Positions 11,953 through 23,800 of a DNA stretch of 64,000 nt are shown one piece after another. Made by a program: the position numbers and the translations under genes. Every line of letters starts with the position of its first letter. Position 1 is the first letter of the stretch. The DNA comes from Pseudofabraea citricarpa (taxonomy: Eukaryota > Ascomycota > Leotiomycetes > Helotiales > Dermateaceae): the NCBI GenBank assembly GCA_029641185.1, contig JAPWGK010000031.1:124001-188000 (forward strand), given 5' to 3'. The notes beneath the pieces are model-generated. The model did no database searches. It saw only the letters and a program-made list of their open reading frames with translations, and was not told the DNA's origin.

Positions 11953-13339
11953 CTACCAATCCTTGGCAATATCAAAGGACCATTCAAACTCCAAGTGCTT
12001 GTGCTTATCGTCGTCAACAAAGGTCGAGATAGCTGTGTAATGACCACGAGCTAGCATGCCACTTGGAGCATCCTCGTCGGCGACTACATCATGTCAGCAC
12101 TCTCACAATACATAAGTAGGCATAGAAGACCCACATCGCTTAGCATAGTGAGGAGTTTCTTGGGTGTTTGGAGCATAACTACCCTGGTCACTTGTCAGTA
12201 TTTGTTTCTAGAAATGATTTTATATCGACTTACAATCATCTCTTGGTCCTTGCTAACACGGAGACCCTTTCGCTTGACAATCTGGACGTACTGGAGACCA
12301 CTGAGAATCTGGTGCTGCACCTTGAACTTGGCGGTCATGTTAAACTTGGCTCCCTCCTTGATCTTGAAAGGCTTGTCCTTCAAAGTAGCCGCTGCTTCTC
12401 TGCTGCTAAGGTCGATTGTGACAGGATCACGTCCATCACTGTCCATGGTGAGTGAAAGAATGATGCAGACTCGTGGATCGTTGGGGTCTGAAATCGAGGT
12501 TCCAGCACCACCGAGTCCCAAGGATTCCTTGTAACGTTGAAGGGACTCGTCATTGGCATCTAAAACAGGTAAGCTAATGATTTGATTGCTTATCCCGCTC
12601 TCCGGTGGTGTGACAGAAATGTATGGAACTTGACAATCAACACTTGATGTAAATCCCGGTAGCCACTGGGCTGCTGGAAGCCAGTTGTTCGAATTAGAGC
12701 CTGTGCTGCTGGTAAGACTCTCGTTTCCTAGGCTCTGCACTTCGTCGTCATTCGTCGTAATGGAAATATCAGAATCACTCAGATATAGCAATTCGATGTC
12801 CTCATTGATTGGTTTTTCGATGCAACACATCAGGGCAGACAAAGATTGGCCCATGGTGACCTTTCGTCTTGTGGATGTTGTGTTTGGTGTGTGATACATA
12901 GAAAACAAAGATATCTTGCTTGGCCTGGCTGGAAATCACAACGCGCGACTCATACTTGAGCCTAAGTGAAGCTCAAGCCGCATTCAAGCCGCAATCCATT
13001 TGCTCGCTAGCAAACTACCGTAGAACAGATTATCCGCAACAGAGTATCGTGAGAACCGAGCAAAGCACCTGGGAGCAAAAGGAATCCGAGAAGTCCAACT
13101 TTAGACATCTCCTACATCTGAGGCTTTCCCAACCTGAGACTTCCCAGGCTGCGACAAACCAGGACTCTCGTGGTGTGTGAGAGGTGCTTGTATTGGAACA
13201 ATACTCATGGCGGGGTAAGTTTATGATGAAAGCTGTCGAACATACCCATTTTCTGGAGCTCCTCGATCGTCTTTCGCTCACCGGCCTTGTAGCCTTCAGT
13301 CTGCTCTGGCAAGAGGTCATTGTCATTGTTGTCAGCCAT
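11953..13339 (-). CDS. RDI1: Rho GDP-dissociation inhibitor (RhoGDI)
   Basis: Extracts prenylated Rho/Cdc42 GTPases from membranes and keeps them GDP-bound in the cytosol. Exons (minus strand) 13339-13246, 12559-12234, 12183-12135 and 12083-11953 give 199 residues, the usual family length. The N-terminal regulatory arm ends KTIEELQKM. After splicing come DANDESLQRYKESLGLGG and the immunoglobulin-like fold (NDPRVCIILSLTMDSDGRDP, KPFKIKEGAKFNMTAKFKVQ, ILSGLQYVQIVKRKGLRVSK). The C-terminus is HKHLEFEWSFDIAKDW. Intron 1 is 686 nt, far longer than the other introns in this window. It contains an in-frame open exon that could give a second isoform (see the separate entry). The canonical model is firm. 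Confidence 0.95.
12560..12854 (-). CDS. Candidate alternative first exon giving a lipid-anchored RhoGDI isoform
   Basis: Inside RhoGDI intron 1, an ATG at 12854 in strong context (CACCATGGG) opens a frame that runs 98 codons without a stop. It passes through the canonical acceptor into exon 2 in the correct frame, so no extra splice is needed. The product would be 266 residues. Its N-terminus, MGQSLSALMCC, fits an N-myristoylation signal (Gly2, Ser6) followed by a Cys pair suited to palmitoylation. Next come an acidic Ser-rich region (LLYLSDSDISITTNDDE) and a Trp-containing stretch (NNWLPAAQWLPGF). An A/C-rich leader-like stretch (TATCACACACCAAACACAAC on the minus strand) precedes the ATG. 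Seen: the open frame and the motif. Inferred: an internal promoter and lipid modification. It could instead be a nested gene or a chance open frame. Confidence 0.5.
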
Positions 13340-14665
13340 ATTTGCGGTTATTGTAGGAACTTCGATTTTGTGATTTTGCGGTGTCACAGTCGTGGGATGT
13401 TGTAGAGAAGCAGCGCCGCCGGTTGGGTCTCGACCTGGATGGTGGGGCAATCAATAGCCTTGACCGCCTTTCACCACCTGTTGCAAGCAGCAAGAGAAGA
13501 AACAGCGGCTCAAAGCAGCAAAGATCCTAGATCGTACCTTCTAGATACCCACAAAATGTGGCAATGTCCTGGGCTTATTGAACGCAGAAAATGAAACCGC
13601 TTCTTTCAAGGAGAGATATCTATGGGCCATTTTCACTCCAAACAGGCTGGTTACCTCTAGACATGTGGCTCGCGTACGGCAATAGGGGCTCAGCTCGTGA
13701 CTTTCACGTGAGGAGCGAGTTCAGATCTCAAAGACTCAAAGATTGAGATTGAGATACCACAGCAGGCACGATTTTGAATCAAGTAACCCAATGCCCATGA
13801 AGAAAGAGAAACTCTGCTATGGGTGACATAGAGCATCATCATCAGTCTTGAATCTTGATGGATCCTCTTGTTCTCTTGTTCATACATATACTGCCTCATG
13901 CACTGGTTGCAACTGTGACTCTTGAGGCAAATCGCAGAACATCAAACATCACCGACAATTATCAGAAAAGGACCTGAGACGCGCTGGCTCTGCTCAAACC
14001 CCCGCTCCAAACCAAAGCAAATATTTGATGATTCCAGTGCTGTGGTCTTCATATCTACGCATATCTTTTCCCAATTATTATCCGGCCCATACAAAGTAGA
14101 AGCGCTTACCGAAAGAGAAAAGGCCCCGGTCTCCCCAGTGATTGATTACAGGTCCAACCGCCAAACCACCTCGTGGTCTGAACACCCGCTCGCTGCCCCC
14201 AATTTCCTCACAGGGATTGCAATTTCTACGACCCTTGAGACATCCGCATTCCTCGACTTAGGTTGACTTCTTCTTTTTCTTCAGCAGTACTCCGTACGCC
14301 ATCTCCGATCGCCTTAGGACTGCCATTCCGCCGGTGACGCGACCTTGCGCTGGTGACCTCTTCGATAAGCATAATCTGCGCTTTCACAGTATCCGGCTCG
14401 ATTCACACGACGGAGTCTTTCTCCTCCATTGACACGTTCGCGTTCGTGGTATAAGTGAGTCGCATATGCTCCGAACTGCTCTATAGAAGCCGTGGAAGTG
14501 GCAGAAGAAGCAAGTTACATAACTGGAGAACAACGCTAATTTGCGCAAAGCACTCATTCAGACCTCGCGCCGATTCATTCACGTCAAGTACCAGCTTCCG
14601 GAAGCTTTTACCATCAACTCTCAATCACTCTATCAAGCCAGACACCAGCTTACCTATCTGCTACA
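13340..14665. other. Divergent promoter region of RhoGDI and BQT4, no gene seen
   Basis: 1.3 kb between divergent starts. A 114-codon open frame at 13922-14266 shows no recognisable motif and is not supported as a gene. The stretch near 14270-14460 is CT-rich and could be BQT4 promoter or leader. Confidence 0.55.
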
Positions 14666-16010
14666 ATGACTGCAAATATCCGCCATCATCAGCTTCCGGC
14701 ACGGAACAATGAGTTTATGACAGACAATGTCCCGCCTTGTAAGACGCGACTCCTGTTACGCCCATCTATCGAAAACGATCACTAATATCGATTATAGACG
14801 CTGACCTTATTGCGCGCCGTCGCCTCGGTCAGACTGACCTCACCGTCAAAGCCGGACAAGTTGGGACCTCTAATGCGACCAAGCCAAAGAATTTGGGCAC
14901 GTTCGACTATGCTCATTTACGCGCTCCGTTGCCAAAGGGCATCGTATCAGGCATTTTCAAACCCTCGCCGAGCTCTTATTTCTTGATGCGACGGAGCCAG
15001 GATGGCTACATTAGCGCAACTGGCATGTTCAAAGCAAGTTTCCCTTATGCTGAGGCCGAGGAGGAAGAGCAGGAGCGCAAATACATCAAAAGTCTTTCAA
15101 CTACAAGCACCAACGAGACAGCTGGAAATATCTGGGTCCCACCTCAGCATGCTTTGGAACTTGCAGAGGATTACAAGATCCTGCCATGGATTCAAGCGTT
15201 GCTGGACAACACAACGATTGAACAGAACCCCACCAAAGAGAATACCCCGAAGTCGATTTCTCCACCACCGAAATTCGAATTCTTACAACCTCAAGAATCC
15301 TTGGCGGCACCTACGCCCAGTAGTCGTGCGCGATCCCTACGCTCAGCTTCCCCTAGTAAAATAGCCTCGCCTAAGAAGGCAGGTACGACGAGAGCGCGTA
15401 AAAGCAGAGCCCCATCAGAGACGCCAGCTGTTCCTACCACTACCAAGGCTGCAAACAGGAAGCTACAGCAAGCCCTGAAGGCTGCATCAACTGAAACAGA
15501 GTCTAAATCTGATGTGTCTGAGGCGATTGAAGAATCTGGATTGAAGTCAGAGACCAAGGAAGAGCCAGTTGTACGTGTCAACGTTGATACAGATGTAGAG
15601 ACGAAGGGTGATGTTGAGACAACGCACACTCATGTAGAGGTTGAGATGCCCGCCGGATTTGCCGAAATGCCTTTGCCAGAGGATACCGAAGCTATGATCG
15701 CCAAGGCCAAAGAAATGGTCGAAGCTGCAGTTAGAGGAACTGCAAATGCTGAGTTAAATGAGACAAAGAAGCAGAAGCGCAAGGCCGAGGAAGTAGAGGT
15801 AGATGAGGAAGAAGAAGAAGTTATTGTAGCTCCAGCCAAGAAGGCAAAGGTAGAGACAGAGTTGAAGAAAGAGAGAGTCAAGACAAGGGCTTTGATTGGA
15901 CTAAGCGCTACGTTAGCAATTGGGTTAGTTTGTTCCCTCCTCTCCTGGTGTCCTTTACAGCTAATCAAATTCGCAGTGCCATGATCCCATATGTTATGGG
16001 TGCTTTTTAA
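14666..16010 (+). CDS. BQT4: Bqt4-like nuclear-envelope telomere anchor (APSES/KilA-N-type domain)
   Basis: Exons 14666-14738, 14798-15923 and 15977-16010 give 410 residues. After a short N-terminus comes ARRRLGQTDLTVKAGQVGTS, then the APSES/KilA-N-like domain (FDYAHLRAPLPKGIVSGIF, SYFLMRRSQDGYISATGMF, ETAGNIWVPPQHALELAEDY, about residues 55-170). The middle is Ser/Pro/Ala/Lys/Glu-rich, with basic patches and long acidic runs. The C-terminus forms a single membrane segment, ALIGLSATLAIG then AMIPYVMGAF, which is continuous only after the last intron is removed. In fission yeast, Bqt4 holds telomeres at the inner nuclear membrane (family knowledge). The order of DNA-binding-like domain, linker and terminal anchor supports the same role here. 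The start at 14666 is the only ATG that joins correctly to exon 2. Confidence 0.88.
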
Positions 16011-16459
16011 ACCTGTCCACACAGACTGTATAGTTTCAGTTCTGTGCATTATACCTTCGTTCTTCTCTGCAGGCGTTCTGATGATATTCTAAGAAGGCTG
16101 CATAATCTCTTTGGCCGGAAATACCGACTGTGTTGAATACCCTCATTTTATTGGCCGTGCAGATATTAGTCAACATGGTTGGAAGAGTAAATAATTCCAA
16201 TTGGTGGCGACCCAAGCCGTTCTGTCCATTACGCAAATCTTAATAAAGGCTCAAAATAATCTACTTGAGTCCTCTTCTGCCTGCTGCTCTGCTCGATTTC
16301 GAGATGCGGCGTTTAGCGAAATCCGCGCTTTCCTTCTATACCACCTTCCCGTGCACTTTGCCCGCTTATACCTACTGGCATTTCACCTCACATCTCATCC
16401 AACTATTCCTCCATGCCACGACACTGAATGGTTTCTAAGACCCTCTCAATTGGAGAGCC
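16011..16459. other. Intergenic between BQT4 and the next + strand gene
   Basis: 449 bases with no supported coding region. It is AT-rich in the first half (probably the BQT4 3' UTR) and CT-rich before 16459, as a fungal promoter or leader would be. Confidence 0.6.
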
Positions 16460-19400
16460 ATGGATTCTGAGCGGCCGATGTCCAAGCTCACCCTCGAGCA
16501 GCTTTTGAGAAATGCATCAGAAGCACCTGCTCCTAGAAGAAGTGCCAAATTCCGTGCTAAGAAGCCGCAGCAACACTCTTCGTCCCCTTCATCCGCTGAA
16601 AAGCCATACAATGTGTTGGCTTCAGCCTCAACCACTAAGGATGCTCTGTCTGCATATGGAGACAGAGAGGCATCTGCTAAAGTAGATACTCTGGTAGCTC
16701 TCTCATGTGGAAGTGAAGGTAGCCTCCGACCTCGTGTAACACTGTTCAATGACACAACAGAATCTCTCCTCACGTTTCGACACCAACCCAATGATGTTAA
16801 ACAGGATCAGCAAATTCGAACTAAAGATGCCCAAGTCGAGACAGGTGTTCAACAACAAGGCATCTTCCCCCCAGATACGGGTCATAACCCAATTGCTGTC
16901 TCTGAAAAAACACTGAATCCAGAGCCGCAGTCGCAACGACAGGGCAGGCATCATCGAGTGACAGATCAAAGCAAGTCTCCTAGCAGAACTGACGTTATTT
17001 GCCTTCCTGCTCAGCAACCAGTAGAGGAACCTGCTGAACCTGATCAGAGGTGTGTAATCAAAAGAAAACTGTCCTTAAATCCATAACCTCTAACATGTCT
17101 TGATCATAGGAACAACGAAGAACTTACTACCTCGGATGAAGAAATTCTAACCCTTGGCTTTGGTTACAATGATTCGCAGGAAGACTCTCAAGTTTCCTCG
17201 TCCTCTCTACAGTCACCGCAAGGTTTGAAACATGCCCGAGATGGTGGCCTTTCAAGTCCTCCTGACTCAACTCTAATGGAAGTTCAAATTAGTAGCAACG
17301 AAGACGAAGAGTTCCCCAGTAAGCGACAGCGCCAAAATTGGATCACTCAAAGACGGAAACAAGGCAAGATATCTAACAAGCAATCGAAAAACATCGACGG
17401 TACTCGAAATTCAAAACAGAGGGTTCCTAAGAACAAGAAGGTGGAACCGCAAAAAAGACGTAAAGTCAGGAGATTGCCTGTTGACGAATTAATCATCACA
17501 CCAGAACGGCTTAGCAGCTCAGAGGGGGAAGAGCAAGCTGGTAGGTAATCTCTTTCTTCGCCGAAGCTTTGCGACATATACTAAGTATCGTCTATAAGAT
17601 ACTTGCAGCTCTCAAGATCCAATTGTCGATACACAAGTTGAAGGAAAGACTCCTACCCGCAGGCAAAAAACACCTAAACGGGAGCCGTTGAAGGATTTGA
17701 GTAGCGTCTGGCGGAAAAATATTTTTGGTCTTATAAACATTTCCGAATACCGTATCCCAAAGCCTAAGAACCTATCTCCAAAATCCAAGCTTCGTACACG
17801 AACAAATCCCACATACTCAGAAGGGTTTGAAGGCGACGAAGCCAAACCTACTGGTAGATTCATGGGTTTGAAGCAGAGTAGCCGACGACAGTCTGCAAAT
17901 TCCGGAGTAGCTGCCAAATTGGGCGAGCTAATGCTTGTATCGGAGTCTATTGACGAACAAGTAATCTGCAATAACGGGGGTTTGGGTCCTCACCTAGGTA
18001 TGAGAGATCACGTTGTGAATAAGAAGGGCTCAATCTCACGGGATTCACATGTTCACAAATCCCTCTCAGTGGGCAACAGGGAAAACGCAGTTGCAGAGGT
18101 TTATATGTCTGGCGGCAATGCTGACTTAGTAAGTGAACAAACTCAACGTCCCTGATGTTCAAGCTGACCAAATAGCCCGCTGACGAAAGGAATCTTGCGC
18201 GTAATCTAGAGGCAAAGCACTTTTCTCATGAGTCTTGTGCAGAAGATGCATCTTCTGCTTTAAGGTCAAACGAGACTACAAATTCATTGCTCAGTGTGAA
18301 ACAAGACCACAAGAATCGTTTGGGACGCGCTGTCTCGTTCAACGGCTCAGTAGACGTCTATTCGCAGCTTATGATGGTCTCTATGCCTCGCAGGGGAAGT
18401 GGCCACAACACAGAAATAGATTACACGGATATCGAATCAAGTCAAGGTACTGAAAACGAATCATCATTGTCAGACTGTGCATCCATGGAGCAAGAAGAAC
18501 AGTATGATATATCGGAAGATGAGGCCGAAGAGACCACCAATGAGGAGTCAACTGTGATCTCTGCAGGAGCTAACGATGAATTGACTGGTATGTGTACAAA
18601 ACAATTTGAGCGGATCATATAGCTGATACTCTGCTTGTAGCATCTGAGATCATTGAAAATTCACATAGGTGGCAGTCAACCCGTGGTTTTGATACTCGTG
18701 GTGCTCTAGAGGTCTCTTCGAGTGAAATGGAAGCGGTGACGTTACGAAATACTGAGTTGAACAAGGGCATTTCCCTTGCGCCAGAAGGTCGAGATGGCAC
18801 TCAAAATGAGACACGTCGAGTGAGCACCAAGTTTGGTTTGAAAAAGAACAATACCGTCCATAAGATGCAAGCTATGGCCTCAAATACCATTGGATGGTTG
18901 AAAATCAGGGAACCCTCAGCGCATGCTTTTGAACAATACCGAAAGTCAGAGTTCAAGAAAGCTCAAGTTGACCTCGATGACCCAAAGGCTGCATTTAAAC
19001 TCAATGTATCTGCGACAAAAATGCCAGGATCAGCAATAAAGCCTGGTGGGTGGATATCTGACCCACAAACCCCTCGAAAATCATCTCCAACCTCTCCTAG
19101 AAGAGATAAGCCAAGCCCCACAGATCCCTGGCGACCACGAAAACCAGCGTCAGGCAATGTTCGAATCGAAGTTGAGGAGGACATATTTGATGGAACACCA
19201 ACAAAGAAATCTTCTCAGGGGTCTGAGGTTAAGCATCGCTCAACAAATGTTAAGCGGTCATTTAACCTGGAAAGATCAAGTCCACCGAGTTTGCATCGAG
19301 AAGAGGCTTTTATTAGTCGAAATAACTCACTGGGCTCTGTCATACTTGGAAGTACACAGCTGTTACTCCCCGGAATCCCAGAGTCTCAGATGTCCTATCA

Positions 19401-19761
19401 AAACTCAGTATCTGAGGATTCATTCCAAACTTGCGATTTCAGCAATGTTTCGGACCGAAGTTATTCCCAAAATGCTTCACAACAAGCATCGAGATCACCG
19501 ATCACTACAAAAAGTCAATCAGTCCCTCTTCAAGACTACCATCGACCAGCCTATCAGCAGATTTCCTCGCCATGTCAGAACCAAGACTTCAACCTTGGTA
19601 TGCAACCAAGGCCCCACCCACAAATTATCGAGCCTCCAGGTAGAGACAAGAACTCAAAGAACACTACACGGGAGGTGACCATAGGGACGCGCAACTCCAG
19701 AGCGAGGCCTCTTCCGTTTGTGCCCCCGTTTGCACCCCATTTTAGACACACTCAAAATTGA
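16460..19761 (+). CDS. Unassigned 1,025-residue Ser-rich protein
   Basis: Exons 16460-17049, 17110-17544, 17609-18128, 18176-18587 and 18641-19761 all join in frame. I do not recognise the family. Most of the protein looks disordered, rich in Ser, Glu, Lys and Gln, with basic bipartite-like stretches (KRQRQNWITQRRKQGK, KKVEPQKRRKVRRLP) that could be nuclear localisation signals. Three segments look folded or conserved: SSVWRKNIFGLINISEYRIP, EAKPTGRFMGLKQSSRRQS, and NTIGWLKIREPSAHAFEQYR followed by KAQVDLDDPKAAFKLNVSAT and KPGGWISDPQTPRKS. Many SP/TP sites in the C-terminal half suggest phosphorylation. A chromatin or DNA-repair scaffold is possible, but this is inference from composition only. 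The splice chain is well supported because each junction restores an open frame. Confidence 0.75.
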
Positions 19762-20001
19762 AACCATCTCGTCAGCCTAGAGCCAATTTTTTTCGTTGCT
19801 ATTTATCATCGTTTTTGGTCTGGGATCTATGATCACGGCAGAATTGGAGGACATCAAGGGCTGAAATGGTCAGAAACTCCTTATCAATAAGCCTTACTAA
19901 GTATCAGAGCTCATAGCTACTCGATTATCCCTACAGTAATAGAATATGAAGCCTTATTTAGCTCGTAGCTACTCAGTCATTCCTAGACCAATAGAATATG
20001 T

Positions 20002-20898
20002 TTACAAGTCAGGATGTATTTTTGGTGAAAGCATTGTAGATGTACTATTGGTGGCATGTTCAGGGCAAAGATTTGACAAGGCCCTGAGAACATCTTCAGC
20101 GCTCTCATAGCAGTCGTGCCAACATCTTCTTATGATATTTCCCACTTCGATCTCCATCACATCCGGGAACATACCTTTCCTATACAACAGCACTTTCTCA
20201 TCATCGGTTCTCTGGCCCCAGATCCTATTGCCCGTATAGATCTCGTAGAGCACGCTTCCTATCGAGAAGATATCTTCTTTGATACCATACTCATCTACCG
20301 TGTCGAGGAACTTGTACCACCTCGCACACCTTGGCCTCCCGACAGCCAAAGGGTTAAACTCCTTGCAGCCGTCCATGGAGCAACCGGCAAAATCGCACAC
20401 GATGATGTCGCGGCCATCGTCAGAGAGCAGGATGTTGGCCGAGCTGATGTCGCAGTGGATGATGTGCTTGGAATGTATGTACACGACGGCCTCGGCTAGC
20501 TGGACAGCCCAGCGATAGCGGTTCCGACACAGGACGTCTGCTGCTTCTTCATTCACATTCGCTGTTTTTGATGCTGATTCGTTTGTGGCGGTGTCGGTGT
20601 CGGTGGTGGATCTTGAGTTCTGGATCAGAGATCTGAGGGTTCCTCGTGGATGGTAGCGGAGTAGGATACCGGCGTGGCATCCGTCTTCGCTCTCCCTCTC
20701 CCTCTCATCCTTGCCCTTGGCCTTGAGCTCGCCTTTGTATTGTAAAATCAAGGGGTGGGAACCCAAACGTTCGTAGGCGCGTCTCTCGATTGCTAGGTCG
20801 CGCTCCGTGCGGTTCGGCCAGGGGATCTTGTGGACTGTCGTGCTGTCGTAGAGAAAGACTTGGCCGGATTGGCCTTTTGCTAGGAGGGCGGTAGCCAT
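20002..20898 (-). CDS. Protein kinase-like protein with HCD and DFA motifs
   Basis: Single-exon gene of 298 residues that is almost entirely a kinase domain. The glycine-rich loop is LAKGQSGQVFLY and the ATP lysine is in TVHKIPWP. The catalytic loop HIIHCDISSANILL has Cys in place of the usual Arg of HRD but keeps the catalytic Asp and the Asn. The metal-binding segment VCDFAGCS has Ala in place of the DFG Gly. No APE motif is clear; the P+1 region reads AVGRPRCARWYKFLD. Helices E, F and H are recognisable (EDIFSIGSVLYEIYTGNRIW). The four key residues (Lys, Asp, Asn, Asp) remain, so activity is possible. The lack of the HRD Arg suggests it does not need activation-loop phosphorylation. This looks like one of the lineage-specific kinase-like genes common in filamentous fungi. 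Confidence 0.8.
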   Translation of the reverse strand: MATALLAKGQSGQVFLYDSTTVHKIPWPNRTERDLAIERRAYERLGSHPLILQYKGELKAKGKDERERESEDGCHAGILLRYHPRGTLRSLIQNSRSTTDTDTATNESASKTANVNEEAADVLCRNRYRWAVQLAEAVVYIHSKHIIHCDISSANILLSDDGRDIIVCDFAGCSMDGCKEFNPLAVGRPRCARWYKFLDTVDEYGIKEDIFSIGSVLYEIYTGNRIWGQRTDDEKVLLYRKGMFPDVMEIEVGNIIRRCWHDCYESAEDVLRALSNLCPEHATNSTSTMLSPKIHPDL

Positions 20899-23800
20899 TT
20901 GCTTATTTGCTCCTCTGCTTGTCTAGAGTTGACCTTTGTTTTGGGAATCGGGTGGGAAGGAAGGAAGGAAAATCGAAGGAGAGTAGTGTTGGTTTTCTGC
21001 TCTTCATGAGGTCGTACCTGATTCTGCGTTTGTTTGTTCTGTCTGTACCTGCCGACGTAGTACGCAAGTTGATCGATCATATGGCATTTCCTCGTGGACT
21101 CGGAAAGATTGTTCCCTGTTTGCAGGCTGCGATGTATATCTCTTCCTGGCTTTCTCTGGCTTACCACGAATAGGTCGCTGTGTTACAGAGGCACGACCTT
21201 CGGTATTCGAAGGCATTGACAAGTTTGCTTCCCCTTTTGAAGCCACATAATGCGTTTTTCCACCGGTTCCGGTGATTCTGTAGTGAATAAGTACTAGGCA
21301 GGTCTACTCGTCATATCAAGAAGATAACCAGTTCCATTAGCCTTTGGGAGCCATGTTCACCTTCAAGTATGGAAACCGAGAACAGTGAAGATACCTTCAT
21401 TTAGATCAGGGACTGAAAGCCCATAACTTTTGATCAAGAAATATTAGAACTCACATAGGAAAACATTCAAGGTAATAGGTTTTTTATTTTAAGCTGCAAA
21501 CATCAAGAAAGGCGAAAACACCCACCTGTGGCCATGATCTAATTTAGCCGATGGCGGTTCTTGCTGTAGCAGTAAACCTTCCATCCGGCAACTTTTCAAG
21601 ATAATGTAAGATGCGTTGATTACTCGAAGCACAACATTCATTCATACATTTGCATCTTCAACAATCGCACTTATCGCCCTGGAAGAAATTTCAAACATGT
21701 CATTTGTGAGGTAGCTTATTAGCCTAATATGTGGAACAAATCCTCGCCTCACTTTGACAAGATCAGTTATGATCAACTTTGAACAGATGTCGTGATTGGG
21801 AGGTGTCATGGCACGGAATTCCGAGGCTATCTAGTGTACAATCCCAGCCCAGAGGCAGAGTAGGATGAAAAATTGAGACGAGGCTAGAAATCAAGAATAT
21901 TGGTTTGCCATTTGCATTGTTTGGCGTATAAACAGCATTGATGCTGGCATGGAAAACTTCTGTCAACCTCACATAGCTAGAAGATCACAAAGGAGCCGAG
22001 CCGAGTCACTTCTGCCAAGGAATATTGCTCCTTAGGCGCTTGCCTGACATCAAACCTTAGCTGAATCTCGGCGTTTTTCCTTTTTTTCCTTTTTCTCCAA
22101 GGAGGGGCTCAATGGCTTGATATCCCACAAAATTGTGGATTGGTTGACAGAAGAAAACAAGCAGCTCGGTCGTCAGAACAAGCTTGCTGTAGCAGCCGTT
22201 GAGCACCTCAACCACACGCAGGTAGTGGGTGGGAGAGCGACACGCGGTGCAGTAGTGGTCGGGTAGTCTCATCTCATCTCTTGCCCTCCACGCTCAGGTT
22301 TGCGCCAGATGGCGGTGAATGCGTTGAATTAAGCACGTGTGGCGTGTCGGAATTCCGTCAGAAGGCGCCCCGGGTTTACCTCCGGAGTGGTTCAGCTTGT
22401 CGCGACCTTGTTGCTTGGTCCTGTCACTCCTGTCGCTCCTGTCACCCTCACCTGTCGCCTGCATAATTCTGTCGTTCGAGGTAGGGTGTTTGCTTCCTCC
22501 CAGCATGCGCTTCAGCCGCTGGGAGGATTAGGTTGAAGGGGGTGAAGGGGGGGGAGGGAACAGAGGAAGTGCCGAAGACCAGCAGTGCCGTGGCCGTGTG
22601 GTGTGCTGTACGAAATACGGACAAGTCGAAGGCTAAAGAATTATTAATCGAGCAGCTCGCTCGCTGTCTTATGGTTCCCGAAGCTCGCCTTCGCCGTATC
22701 GCATTGAGATTGGTAACAGAAATTCCGAGTGTGTAACAGTGCCATCGCCATTCCCCTTCGGGACGCTCGGTATCGCCTGGGCTCAGTGGGCTGGCCTTGG
22801 ATTGAGGCAGAGTGCCGCAGCGGGGAACCCGGGAGAGGTTATCATTACCCAGATGCATGCCGAGAGATATGATATGATATGCTGGCCACGCTGATTCGAG
22901 GATTCGGCGACGATAATAGCTGCGTCGGGCGCAATTGCAGCCACAGTGCGAGAGAGAGGGCGAGGGAGTGAGAGGAAGAGGAAGAGGAAGATGAAGATGA
23001 AGAGGAAGAGGAAGAGACGACGAGCTCGAAGAAGTATAGTGTGGTTAGTGGAAGGTCGCTGGGCACACACCAGAGGCTCGTCCAGCAGTCGAGGGAGTTG
23101 AAGATGTCACCGCACAGCGGGGACTGGTACGGTACTGCGAGACTGGCATCATGATCATGCTCATTATTACTGTACCGTATTCACTACGGACTGACTGACT
23201 GACTGACTTCATAGAAACCACGCAAAAGGCTTGATCCTCTTGATCCCGGCTCGTGTCCGACTATCAGGATCCGGCTGCCCCTCCCTGGTCAACCTCCCCT
23301 GGGACCAATCACGGGCCCTGCATTACACAACCATCGCGTAAGCGAGCGCTGACTGAGGCCCCATGTCGGGATGCACGAATTCCCCCAGAAGAAAGGGAAA
23401 CGTCCAGAAGCCAATTGTTGCTCAGTCCAACTCTAAACCTCTAAACCTCTCCCCCCTCCACTCCCAGCCGCTCCTTCACACGTGTGCCACCAGGAAGGAA
23501 GAGAAGACAAGAAGAAAGAAAGACAGGAAGAAAAGAAAGAAAAAAACCACTATCAGGGCGCCGGAAACCTCTCAGAGTCATGCCCCGTCTCTAGCAACCA
23601 CAGGACCTGAGTTGTTGAGTCGAGTCGAGACGAGCAGGCTCACCGTCTGGAGGACGAGGCCGAGGCAGGAGGCACCACCAGGCAACACGTCAGGGAGGAG
23701 GCAACATTATCATCATCACCATCACCACCACCATTCAGCCCAGATACTCACTCACACAACTCCTCGCCCGCACCAGACTTCTGTCAGTCACTCAATCACT

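Noticed and set aside
22845..23070. Two minus-strand frames with poly-Ser and Phe/Leu repeats
   Set aside because: Both are translations of the GAGGAA microsatellite and have no conserved motif.
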